Part shown: piece after piece, positions 1-6,416 of the stretch
How the letters are laid out: each line of letters begins with the position of its first letter
How positions within the stretch are numbered: position 1 is the stretch's first letter
Source: Chloroflexota bacterium
GTDB taxonomy: Bacteria; Chloroflexota; Dehalococcoidia; Bin125
Direction of reading: 5' to 3'
Assembly (NCBI GenBank): GCA_027296805.1
Contig: JAPUIR010000077.1
Coordinates: forward strand, 1-6,893
Length of the DNA: 6,893 nt
Position numbers and translations under genes: made by a program
The notes under the pieces: generated by a model
What the model saw: the letters and a program-made list of their open reading frames with translations, nothing else
Databases searched by the model: none
Told to the model about the DNA's origin: nothing

Positions 1-654
1 GTAGTGCCCGAGGAACGTACCTCCGAGCAGATGCACGTGCGCTCGCTCAACGATCCCGGTCTCCGGGCTGGGGAAGTTCGCCAAGAGTCGGAAGCCGTTC
101 GGGCTGGAGGTCCAGCCGACGGAGGCGATGTCGTCACCGAATTCGTGGATGTCCTGCCAGAAGTCGTCCTGGGTCGTGTTTGCGGCGCCGTCAAGAGGGA
201 CGCCGAGGGCGGTAAGGGGAGCGCTGAAGCTCACGACGCCCTCCTCGCTGTAGTAGATGGCGTGTTCGGTGCGGAGGAGTTCGCTGCCATCCTGGAGGAC
301 GGCGTCGACGGTGGGCTGCGGCGGGTCGGTCTGGACTTCGAGGCCGGGCTCGGTGTGATCGAGGATATGGAGATGGCCATGCGGCTGACTCTGCATGCCG
401 AAACCGCCAAAGTTGGAGAGGATGCGAAAGCCCTCGGGCGCGTACTTGCGGCCCTGTTCGACGGCGACCCGGCCGAGCCGTCCAAGGTGCGCCCAGACTT
501 CGGACTGGGACTTGTGCTGTTTGGGGACGGCGAGGAGCATCAGGCGGGTCCAGCCGAGGACGTTGTCGAAGACGATGACCTCGTCGTCCTCGTAGCGCAC
601 GCTCGCGGGCTCGATGCCAGCCACGATGTCGCAGAACACGCAGTACTGATTCAT
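1..654 (-). CDS. Tandem HIT-domain protein (histidine triad nucleotide hydrolase/transferase family), 3' end beyond window
   Basis: The frame is open from an ATG at 654 to the window edge (218 residues, no stop), so the C-terminus is missing. An in-frame TGA at 696-694 and no other start between them fix the ATG; a weak GAGGCG lies upstream. Domain 1 (about residues 1-110) has a CxxC pair (C5, C8), the fold-typical stretch CVFCDIVAG, and the triad PHGHLHIL with H92, H94 (expected nucleophile) and H96. Domain 2 (about 128-218) repeats the pattern: IYYSEEGVVSF matches RYEDDEVIVF, GFRLLANF matches GFRILSNF, and RAHVHLLGG ends with the HINT-like LLGGxxLG. In domain 2 the first triad His is Arg204, while H206 and H208 remain, and the CxxC is absent. 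HIT proteins act on nucleoside phosphoramidates or dinucleotides through a histidine-nucleotide intermediate; the substrate here cannot be named. It is divergent from the DUF1015 gene. HIT membership is clear; the duplication is my own alignment by eye. Confidence 0.88.
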   Translation of the reverse strand, partial: MNQYCVFCDIVAGIEPASVRYEDDEVIVFDNVLGWTRLMLLAVPKQHKSQSEVWAHLGRLGRVAVEQGRKYAPEGFRILSNFGGFGMQSQPHGHLHILDHTEPGLEVQTDPPQPTVDAVLQDGSELLRTEHAIYYSEEGVVSFSAPLTALGVPLDGAANTTQDDFWQDIHEFGDDIASVGWTSSPNGFRLLANFPSPETGIVERAHVHLLGGTFLGHY

Positions 655-796
655 GCTTGGGGCGCCTCGGGCGTGAACGGGCTCTGGAATGGGTCAAGTT
701 GAATCTGAGCGTAGGCAGCGACTAGGCGAGGTTCAACGCTGAGATCAGACGGGAGATGGCTGATACCCTCCGGCGCAGCGCGAGTCGAGGAGCAAT
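655..796. other. Divergent intergenic region between HIT and DUF1015 genes
   Basis: This 142-nt gap must hold the start signals of two divergent genes. Towards the HIT gene there is a good -35-like TTGACC (minus strand, 697-692) but no convincing -10 at 16-18 nt. Towards DUF1015 there are only weak boxes (TTCAAC at 732-737, GATACC near 762). A GAGGAG Shine-Dalgarno at 787-792 precedes the DUF1015 ATG by 4 nt. I see no tRNA, riboswitch or strong hairpin. Confidence 0.5.
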
Positions 797-2104
797 ATGA
801 CCGACGTGCGGCCCTTTCGCGGTGTGCGGTTCGATCCTGAGGTTGTGGGGGACTGGGGAGCGGTACTGGGCCCGCCGTATGACATCATCACGCGCGCGCA
901 GGCGGCGGCGCTGAAGCGGCGGCACCCCAATCAGATCGTGCACATTGAGTCGGCGGGGAACGAGGCCGAGGCGGTGCAGGCGGCTGCGCTGTTCGCCGAG
1001 TGGCGCGGCAGCGGCGTGCTGCTGCAGGACCCGAAGCCTGCGTATTACGTGGCGGAGCACACGTTCGAGCATGAGGGTCGGACGCGAACGCGGACGACGC
1101 TGTACGGGGCGGTACGACTCACGCCGTGGGACGAGGGCGAGGTGCTGCCGCATGAGTGGACCATGCCCGGTCCCAAGGAGGAGCGCACGCGCCTGCGCCG
1201 CACGGTGGGGGCGGATGTCTCGCCGCTGATGTCACTGGTGCCGGATGGCGACGGGCGGATCATGTCGATCCTCCAAGTGGCGGTACAGCGGCCGGCCGAC
1301 GCGAGCGGGACCGACTACAACGGCGATCAGCACACCTTGTGGCTGATCGACGCCGCGGACGAGGTGGAGGCACTGCGCCAGGCGCTGGCAGCCAACACCG
1401 TCTACATGGCGGATGGACACCATCGCTACGAAGCGGCGCTGGAACATCGGGACGCATGGGCAGCGGGGGCTGGAGGTGATCGCAGCGGGGACGATCCTGA
1501 GAACTTCGTCCTGATGGGGCTGGTCATGGCGAACGACGAGGGTCTGGAACTCGGGGGCACGCACCGCGTGGTGCACGTGGCTCCAGCAGAGGGCGCGATG
1601 GAGCGATTGTCGGCGTCGTTCACGGTGCAGGATCTGGGCTCGCGTCGGACCGGCCTGGGCGCGGACTACTTGCTGAAGGCGATCAGCGCGATTCGAGACG
1701 ACGGTCCGACGATCGGCGCGCTGGGCTTGAACGGCGACCGACTGCACGTGCTGCTCTCGGGCGTGGCGACGCGGGAGGCGATGCCGGCGTCGGCGCCGCT
1801 GTCGTGGTCGGGCTTGGATGCGGCGTTGCTGCAATACGTGGTCCTGGAGCCGGTCTTCGGGATCGACGCCGAGGCGCGTGAGGCGGGGGAGGCGGTGACG
1901 TACACGCATGACGCGGACGCGGCCTGGCAGACGGTGATCGACGGAAACGCGACCGTCGCGTTCTTTCTCAGCGCGCCCGGGGTCGATCAGATCGTAGCGG
2001 CGGCGGACGCGGGCGACCGCATGCCCCAGAAGAGCACGTATTTCACGCCCAAACTCCCGACGGGGCTGGTGCTGCACGCGTTCGACGACGGAGGCGACGG
2101 CTAG
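797..2104 (+). CDS. DUF1015 family protein, possible serine-metabolism partner
   Basis: A complete 435-residue protein, close to the usual length of the DUF1015 family (roughly 400-450 residues). Family blocks in order: RPFRGVRF (5-12), GPPYDIIT (25-32), NQIVHIE (45-51), PHEWT followed by PK and an Arg-rich stretch (118-135), LWLID (181-185), the signature ADGHHRYEAAL (205-215), THRVVH (255-260), and the C-terminal MPQKSTYFTPKLPTGLVLH block (409-427). There is no signal peptide or membrane segment, so it should be cytosolic. The start is supported by GAGGAG at 787-792. The family has no function I can state with certainty. The invariant ADGHHRYE block looks like an active or binding site, and some family members have been annotated as ParB-like. 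From memory, family members sit beside serA and a class V aminotransferase in clostridia, as here, which suggests a role in serine metabolism. This last point is inference. It converges on serA and overlaps it by 4 nt. Confidence 0.93.
   Translation: MTDVRPFRGVRFDPEVVGDWGAVLGPPYDIITRAQAAALKRRHPNQIVHIESAGNEAEAVQAAALFAEWRGSGVLLQDPKPAYYVAEHTFEHEGRTRTRTTLYGAVRLTPWDEGEVLPHEWTMPGPKEERTRLRRTVGADVSPLMSLVPDGDGRIMSILQVAVQRPADASGTDYNGDQHTLWLIDAADEVEALRQALAANTVYMADGHHRYEAALEHRDAWAAGAGGDRSGDDPENFVLMGLVMANDEGLELGGTHRVVHVAPAEGAMERLSASFTVQDLGSRRTGLGADYLLKAISAIRDDGPTIGALGLNGDRLHVLLSGVATREAMPASAPLSWSGLDAALLQYVVLEPVFGIDAEAREAGEAVTYTHDADAAWQTVIDGNATVAFFLSAPGVDQIVAAADAGDRMPQKSTYFTPKLPTGLVLHAFDDGGDG
2101..2104. 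other. Shared CTAG: overlapping convergent stop codons of DUF1015 gene and serA
   Basis: The plus-strand stop of the DUF1015 gene is TAG at 2102-2104, and the minus-strand stop of serA is TAG at 2103-2101. Both are read from the same palindrome CTAG. There is no intergenic space and thus no stand-alone terminator; each transcript must run into the other gene in antisense or end inside it. Confidence 0.95.
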
Positions 2105-3696
2105 ATCGTCGCCTGGAGGACCTTTTCGATCCCGTCCAGGGCGAGGAGCCCGTCGATTTCGGGCGGCGTGAGCGCGCGGTTGACGCTGAGCACCATGATG
2201 GCCTCGCCTTCTTCTTCGAGTTTGCCCACGTCCATGGCGCTGATGTTGACTTCTATCTCGCCCAGGGTGAGGCCGACGGCACCAACGCGGCCAGGCCGGT
2301 CCTCGTTGTGGAGGATGAGGATGTGGCCGTGCTCGTCTTCGTGTTCGGCGCGGGAGACATCGACGCGGAAGCCATCGATCTCCACGATGTGTGGCTGGCC
2401 GTGGACCAGGGTGCCGGAGACCAAGACGTCTCCGCTGGAGCTGGTGAGGCGCACCGTGATGAGGTTGGCGTAGGGGGCGGCGTCGGGGAGCTTCTGCTCG
2501 GTGACGGGCCAGCCGCGATGGGCGATGACGTTGTTGACCGAGACGAGGTTGACGGGCTCCTCGCTGATGGTGTCGAGCAATCCGGCAATGGTGGCGGCCT
2601 TGAGCGGGGTAACGTCATGGAGGGCGATCTCGCCGGAGTAGTCGATGGAGACGGCTTGGAACTGGCCTTCGGTGAGCTGGGTGACGAGGGTGCCGATCAT
2701 GTGGGCGACCCCGAGATAGGGCCCGACGGCATCGAGCGACTCGGCGTCGATCAGGGGCGCATTGACGGCGGTCGTCGCGGGGGCGCCGGCGAGGACGCTG
2801 AGGACTTCGCGGGCGACATCGATGGCGACTCGCTCCTGCGCCTCCAGGGTGGAGGCGCCGAGATGAGGGGTGGCGACGACACGGGGGTGTTCGGCGAGGG
2901 GGTTGCCGACCGCGGGCTCCTGGCTGAAAACGTCGAGGGCGGCGCCGCCGACCTTGCCCGCCTCCAAGGCTTCGAGGAGGGCGGCTTCGTCGATCAGGCC
3001 ACCGCGCGCCGTGTTGACCAAACGGACGCCGTCTCGCATGCGCTGGAATTCCTCGCGGCCGAGAAGCGGAGGCGCGCCCGGGCTGAGTGTGGTGTGCAGG
3101 GTGATGAAGTCCGCCGTGGCGAGGAGGTCGTCGAAGGACAGGAGGTCGACGCCGAGGTGGCGGGCATGCTCGTCGGGAACGAAGGGATCGTGCGCGACGA
3201 CGTGCATCTCCATTGCGTTGAGGCGGCGCGCGACCGCGGATCCAACCTGGCCCAGGCCGATGATGCCGACGGTCTTGCCGCGCAATTCAACGCCGATAAA
3301 GTTTTGCCGCTCCCAGGCGCCGCCGCGCAGGCTCGCGTCGGCGGCGGGGACGTTGCGGGCAAGCGCGAGCAGGAGGGCGATCGCCAGCTCCGCGGCGGAG
3401 GTCGTGTTGCCGGTGGGAGCGTTGACGACCACGATGCCGCGTTCAGTGGCGGCGTCGACATCGATGTTGTCCACGCCCACCCCCGCACGCCCGATGACGC
3501 GAAGCTTCGTGCCCGCCGCGATCAGCGCGCGTGTGACTTGGGTCTCGCTGCGCACGATGAGGGCGTCGGCGTCGGCAATGTGCTTGAGCAGTTCGTCCGC
3601 AGCGAGGCCGGTCGCGACATCGATGTCCGCTCCTTCGGCGAGGAGGTCGAGGCCCTCCTGTGCGATGGGGTCCGCGATGAGGATGCGCGGGTTCAT
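2101..3696 (-). CDS. serA: D-3-phosphoglycerate dehydrogenase, long (ASB + ACT) form
   Basis: SerA oxidises 3-phosphoglycerate to 3-phosphohydroxypyruvate with NAD, the first step of the phosphorylated serine pathway in the cytosol. The 531-residue length fits the long form. An N-terminal substrate-binding half carries RSETQVT (49-55) and GRAGVGVDNID (69-79). The Rossmann domain has GLGQVG (147-152) and an acidic residue after strand two (D170), which favours NAD. The catalytic residues are R231 (in NTARGGLIDE), E260 (in DVFSQEP) and H278 (in TPHLGAST). About residues 318-450 form the intervening ASB domain, and about 457-531 an ACT domain with HNEDRPG and VNISAM, the usual site of serine feedback inhibition. 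GGGAG lies 5 nt before the ATG. It is the second gene of an operon, 18 nt after the aminotransferase stop. All key residues are intact. A related 2-hydroxyacid dehydrogenase is unlikely given the ASB-ACT tail. Confidence 0.97.
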   Translation of the reverse strand: MNPRILIADPIAQEGLDLLAEGADIDVATGLAADELLKHIADADALIVRSETQVTRALIAAGTKLRVIGRAGVGVDNIDVDAATERGIVVVNAPTGNTTSAAELAIALLLALARNVPAADASLRGGAWERQNFIGVELRGKTVGIIGLGQVGSAVARRLNAMEMHVVAHDPFVPDEHARHLGVDLLSFDDLLATADFITLHTTLSPGAPPLLGREEFQRMRDGVRLVNTARGGLIDEAALLEALEAGKVGGAALDVFSQEPAVGNPLAEHPRVVATPHLGASTLEAQERVAIDVAREVLSVLAGAPATTAVNAPLIDAESLDAVGPYLGVAHMIGTLVTQLTEGQFQAVSIDYSGEIALHDVTPLKAATIAGLLDTISEEPVNLVSVNNVIAHRGWPVTEQKLPDAAPYANLITVRLTSSSGDVLVSGTLVHGQPHIVEIDGFRVDVSRAEHEDEHGHILILHNEDRPGRVGAVGLTLGEIEVNISAMDVGKLEEEGEAIMVLSVNRALTPPEIDGLLALDGIEKVLQATI

Positions 3697-3714
3697 GTGG
3701 GCTCCCTCTTGGGC

Positions 3715-4830
3715 CTAGGCATGGTCCTCGGCCTGCGCCGGGGCGACGTAGCCGAGCTGGGCCAGGGCGTCACCCAAGGCGTCTAACGCGGCATCGATCT
3801 GGGCTTGGTCCACCCAGCCGAGGTGACCAATACGGAAGATCTTGCCGGTGAGCGCCGCTTGCCCGCCGGCGATGACGGTGTCGTACTCGGTGCGGAGCAG
3901 GCGGCTGAGGTCGGCGCCATCGATGCCGTCTGGCACGCGCACGGCGGTGACGGTGTTAGAGGCAAAGCGTGGGTCGGCGAAGAGGTCGAGGCCGAGTGCT
4001 TCGATGCGCCGCCGGCAGTGGGCGGCGATGCGCTGATGCCGGGCATAGGTCGCTTCGGTGCCTTCGCTCGCCATGTTGCGCAAGGCGAGGTCGAGGCCGT
4101 AGAAGACGGTGACCGCGGGGGTGAAGGGGGTTTGTCCTTTGGCGACGAACTCACGCGCCTTACCGAAGTCGAGGTAGAAGCGCGGCATGCGCGCGGTCTC
4201 ATACGCGTCCCAGGCACGCGGGCCGACCACCGCCATGGCGAGGCCGGGCGGGACCTGCCAGCCTTTCTGGGAGCCGGTGACCAAGACATCGATGCCCCAG
4301 TTGTCGGGCTCCACGGGGATGCAACCCGCGCTGGAGACGGCGTTGACGAGGATGAGGAGGTCGGGCTTGGCTTCACGCGCGGCGGCGCAGATCTGCTGCA
4401 GGGGGTTGGTGACGCCGGTGGAGGTTTCGTTGTGGGTGAGGAGGAGGGCGCACGCTTCGGTGTCGCGAACGGCATCGGCGATCGTCGCGGGGTCTGCGGC
4501 GCTGCCCCATTCGAAGTCGAGCGGGGTGACGTTGGCGCCATAGGCTTCCGCGATCTGGCCAAAGCGGTCGCCAAAGGCGCCGATGCTGACCGCAAGCACG
4601 TTGTCGCCCGGGGAGAGAGTGTTGACGACGGCGGCCTCCATGACCCCGGAGCCGCTGCAGGTGAGGATGAGAATGTCGTTCTCGGTGGCGAGGAAAGGAC
4701 GCAGGCCTTCCGTGACACGCTCCAGAATCGCGCCGAACTCGGGGCCGCGATGGTTCATCATCTGGCCGCTGAGGGAATCGAGCACATCGGGCGGGCAGGC
4801 CGTGGGGCCCGGGATCCGTAGGTTGACCAA
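3715..4830 (-). CDS. Class V PLP-dependent aminotransferase (alanine/serine-glyoxylate type), probable phosphoserine aminotransferase role
   Basis: Numbering is from the TTG start (371 residues). The protein opens with NLRIPGPT, the typical start of the alanine-glyoxylate/serine-pyruvate branch. It has HNETSTGV (133-140), a VNAVSSAG block (162-169), SQKGWQ with the PLP Schiff-base lysine K189, and RIGHLG with R333, the usual substrate-carboxylate Arg. At N163 the family normally has the Asp that pairs with the PLP ring nitrogen. An ATG at 4854 would add eight residues but has no Shine-Dalgarno. The TTG at 4830 has AGGAGG 5 nt upstream and makes the protein begin M-V-N-L-R-I-P-G-P-T. The gene lies 18 nt before serA, in an operon, and no classic SerC is present here. 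I therefore infer it transaminates 3-phosphohydroxypyruvate with glutamate or alanine, supplying phosphoserine. Serine- or alanine-glyoxylate transamination is an alternative that sequence alone cannot exclude. Confidence 0.93.
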   Translation of the reverse strand: MVNLRIPGPTACPPDVLDSLSGQMMNHRGPEFGAILERVTEGLRPFLATENDILILTCSGSGVMEAAVVNTLSPGDNVLAVSIGAFGDRFGQIAEAYGANVTPLDFEWGSAADPATIADAVRDTEACALLLTHNETSTGVTNPLQQICAAAREAKPDLLILVNAVSSAGCIPVEPDNWGIDVLVTGSQKGWQVPPGLAMAVVGPRAWDAYETARMPRFYLDFGKAREFVAKGQTPFTPAVTVFYGLDLALRNMASEGTEATYARHQRIAAHCRRRIEALGLDLFADPRFASNTVTAVRVPDGIDGADLSRLLRTEYDTVIAGGQAALTGKIFRIGHLGWVDQAQIDAALDALGDALAQLGYVAPAQAEDHA

Positions 4831-4835
4831 CGCGT

Positions 4836-4841
4836 CCTCCT
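4836..4841 (-). promoter_or_regulatory. Shine-Dalgarno AGGAGG that decides the aminotransferase start
   Basis: On the minus strand AGGAGG is followed by the 5-nt spacer ACGCG and then TTG (4830-4828). It lies inside the reading frame if the upstream ATG at 4854 is used, which itself has no such site. This favours the TTG start. Confidence 0.75.
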
Positions 4842-4856
4842 GGGTGAGATGCATCG

Positions 4857-4886
4857 ACTATACGGGCGCTTTTCTGGGCCGAGCAA
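4857..4886 (-). promoter_or_regulatory. Candidate sigma-70-type promoter of the aminotransferase-serA operon
   Basis: Minus strand: -10 TATAGT (4862-4857, five of six consensus bases) and a weak -35 TTGCTC (4886-4881), 18 nt apart. Transcription would start near 4850, downstream of the ATG at 4854 but upstream of the AGGAGG at 4841-4836, giving a 5' leader of about 20 nt to the TTG start. The agreement of promoter, Shine-Dalgarno and TTG is the main support; the -35 is poor. Confidence 0.42.
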
Positions 4887-4900
4887 CTGAGAGCCCATGT

Positions 4901-4906
4901 TACGAT
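4901..4906 (+). promoter_or_regulatory. Weak candidate -10 box for selA
   Basis: TACGAT shares four bases with TATAAT and lies 21 nt before the selA ATG, so the leader would be only about 15 nt. I see no -35 at the right distance. The selA ATG also lacks a clear Shine-Dalgarno, in keeping with a short or nearly absent leader. Confidence 0.25.
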
Positions 4907-4927
4907 CGCGCGCGTTGATGGTGCGCT

Positions 4928-6337
4928 ATGCCCAATCCGTACCGTGGTTTACCTAGCGTCGATTCGCTGCTGCGACATGAGACGGTGTCGGCGCTGGCAG
5001 GCCAAGTTTCAGACGACCAACTGACCGCCTTTGTGCGAGCGGTGATCAATGGCGCGCGCGATCGGATCGGGTCCGGCGCGGTGGACGCACCCTCCGACGC
5101 CGAGGTGCTCGGGGCGGAGTTATTCGACGCCGACGCATTGGCGTCGGAGGTCGTGGCGCGGGTACGGCAGACGTCAACGCCGTCGCTGGTATCGGTGATC
5201 AACGCGAGCGGGGTGATCATTCACACGAACTTGGGGCGGGCGCCGCTGTCGGAGGCGACGATCGCGGCGATGGAGGCCGTCTCGCGGGGCTACACGAACC
5301 TGGAGTTCGATCTGGACGGCGGAGGACGCGGATCGCGGCTGGACCACTTGGACCGGATGATCCGAACGGTGGTGGGCTGTGAATCCGGCTTGGCAGTGAA
5401 CAACAATGCGTCGGCGCTGCTGCTGGTGCTGAGCACCCTAGCGGAGGGCCGTGAGGTGATCATCAGTCGCGGGCAAGCGGTGGAGATCGGGGGCGGGTTC
5501 CGCATTCCCGACGTGATGCGGCAGTCGGGCGCGATTCTGGTGGAGGTGGGGACAACCAACCGGACCCGGGCGTCGGACTATGCGAACGCGGTGACGGAGC
5601 GAACGGCCGCGATCCTGCGCGTGCACACGAGCAACTTCAAGATCGTGGGGTTCACGGAGGAGGCGTCGCTAGGGGAGTTGCGGAACGTCGCGAACGAGCA
5701 CGGCGTACTGCTGCTGGACGACTTGGGGAGCGGCTGTCTGCTCGACACCGCAAAGTACGGACTGGCGCCGGAGCCGACGGCGCAGGAGTCGCTGGCGGCC
5801 GGCGTCGATCTGATGATGTTCTCGGGCGACAAATTGCTGGGTGGCCCGCAAGCGGGGATCGTGGCTGGGCGTCGAGACTTGATCGAGACGCTCAAGCGTC
5901 ACCCGCTGGCGCGTGCGCTGCGCAACGACAAGGCGACGATCGCGGGGATTACGGCGACGCTGCGGCACTACTTCCTGGGAGAGGCGGAGTCGGCCGTGCC
6001 GGTCTGGCGGATGATCGCGACGCCGGCGGCGACGATCGAAGCGCGGGCGCAGGCGTGGCGGAAGGCGCTGGGTGTTGGTGCGGTGCAGGAGTCGCGCTCG
6101 ATGGTGGGGGGCGGATCGCTGCCTGGAGAGAGCCTGCCAACGTCGGTGCTGGCGTTGAGCGAGGCGGACTTCCCAGCGTCGGGGAGCGCGACGTCGGTGG
6201 CGGCGGCGCTGCGGATGGGAGAGCCGTCGGTCGTGGGACGGGTGGAGAAGGACAAGGTGTTACTCGATCCGCGCACGGTGGCGGAAAGCGAAGATGCGTC
6301 GCTGATCGACGCGGTGAGACGAGCCCTGGGTCGGTAG
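4928..6337 (+). CDS. selA: L-seryl-tRNA(Sec) selenium transferase (selenocysteine synthase)
   Basis: SelA is a PLP enzyme that converts seryl-tRNA(Sec) to selenocysteinyl-tRNA(Sec) using selenophosphate from SelD; bacterial SelA works as a large ring oligomer. The 469 residues match the family length (about 460-470). Visible blocks: LPSVDSLL near the N-terminus (8-15), INASGVIIHTNLGRAPLS (91-108), the NNNASALLL block (158-166), SRGQAVEIGGGFRIPDVM (180-197), VGTTNRT (207-213), HTSNFKIVGF (233-242), DLGSG (265-269), SGDKLLGGPQAG with the PLP lysine K302, ALRNDK (330-335), and the C-terminal GSLPGESLPT and RMGEPSVVGRVE blocks. An in-frame TGA at 4916-4918 rules out an upstream start. The ATG has no strong ribosome site. 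SelA implies that the genome decodes UGA as selenocysteine; selB, selC and selD are not in this window. It is divergent from the serine operon, which makes the amino acid its substrate tRNA carries. Confidence 0.97.
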   Translation: MPNPYRGLPSVDSLLRHETVSALAGQVSDDQLTAFVRAVINGARDRIGSGAVDAPSDAEVLGAELFDADALASEVVARVRQTSTPSLVSVINASGVIIHTNLGRAPLSEATIAAMEAVSRGYTNLEFDLDGGGRGSRLDHLDRMIRTVVGCESGLAVNNNASALLLVLSTLAEGREVIISRGQAVEIGGGFRIPDVMRQSGAILVEVGTTNRTRASDYANAVTERTAAILRVHTSNFKIVGFTEEASLGELRNVANEHGVLLLDDLGSGCLLDTAKYGLAPEPTAQESLAAGVDLMMFSGDKLLGGPQAGIVAGRRDLIETLKRHPLARALRNDKATIAGITATLRHYFLGEAESAVPVWRMIATPAATIEARAQAWRKALGVGAVQESRSMVGGGSLPGESLPTSVLALSEADFPASGSATSVAAALRMGEPSVVGRVEKDKVLLDPRTVAESEDASLIDAVRRALGR

Positions 6338-6392
6338 TACGCAGGGCACGATTCAATTGGCATCGCTGCGTACGCCCGGCCTCGCTGCGTAC
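6337..6392. repeat. Three copies of an 8-bp motif (one inverted, two direct) between selA and the LigB-like gene
   Basis: GTACGCAG at 6337-6344 is a perfect inverted partner of CTGCGTAC at 6366-6373 and again of CTGCGTAC at 6385-6392. The two direct copies extend to 11 bp (TCGCTGCGTAC at 6363-6373 and 6382-6392) and are 19 bp apart, nearly two helical turns. The left copy begins at the last base of the selA stop. No T-run follows either hairpin, so an operator for the downstream gene is a better guess than a rho-independent terminator. The role is inference. Confidence 0.5.
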
Positions 6393-6395
6393 AAT
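6390..6395 (+). promoter_or_regulatory. Candidate -10 box for the LigB-like gene
   Basis: TACAAT matches TATAAT at five of six positions and lies 21 nt before the ATG at 6417. A -35-like TTGGCA at 6357-6362 is 27 nt away, too far for a standard sigma-70 promoter. The box overlaps the last copy of the CTGCGTAC motif, so a protein bound there could block it. Confidence 0.4.
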
Positions 6396-6416
6396 GCGGG
6401 CGAAGCGAGGGAGTCG

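Noticed and set aside
4..702. 232-residue open frame on the plus strand at the left edge
   Set aside because: It is antisense to the HIT protein, which has CxxC and two triad motifs; the plus-strand product shows no recognisable domain.
655..796. selC (tRNA-Sec) or another tRNA in a gap, prompted by a GGTTCAA at 730-736
   Set aside because: The flanking bases do not form a T-arm stem, and no acceptor or anticodon arm is visible. The other gaps (97 and 79 nt) also show no tRNA fold.
2308..3786. 492-residue open frame on the plus strand opposite serA
   Set aside because: It lies antisense to an intact, fully recognisable serA and runs on into the aminotransferase. Its composition is Gly, Asp, Glu and Val rich with no family motif. 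Such frames arise from G/C-ending codons on the coding strand.
3805..4821. 338-residue open frame on the plus strand opposite the aminotransferase
   Set aside because: Same antisense effect; the minus strand encodes a clear PLP enzyme with all major motifs.
6337..6373. Rho-independent terminator after selA
   Set aside because: There is a perfect 8-bp inverted repeat, but the loop is 21 nt and no T-run follows, so it does not look like an intrinsic terminator.
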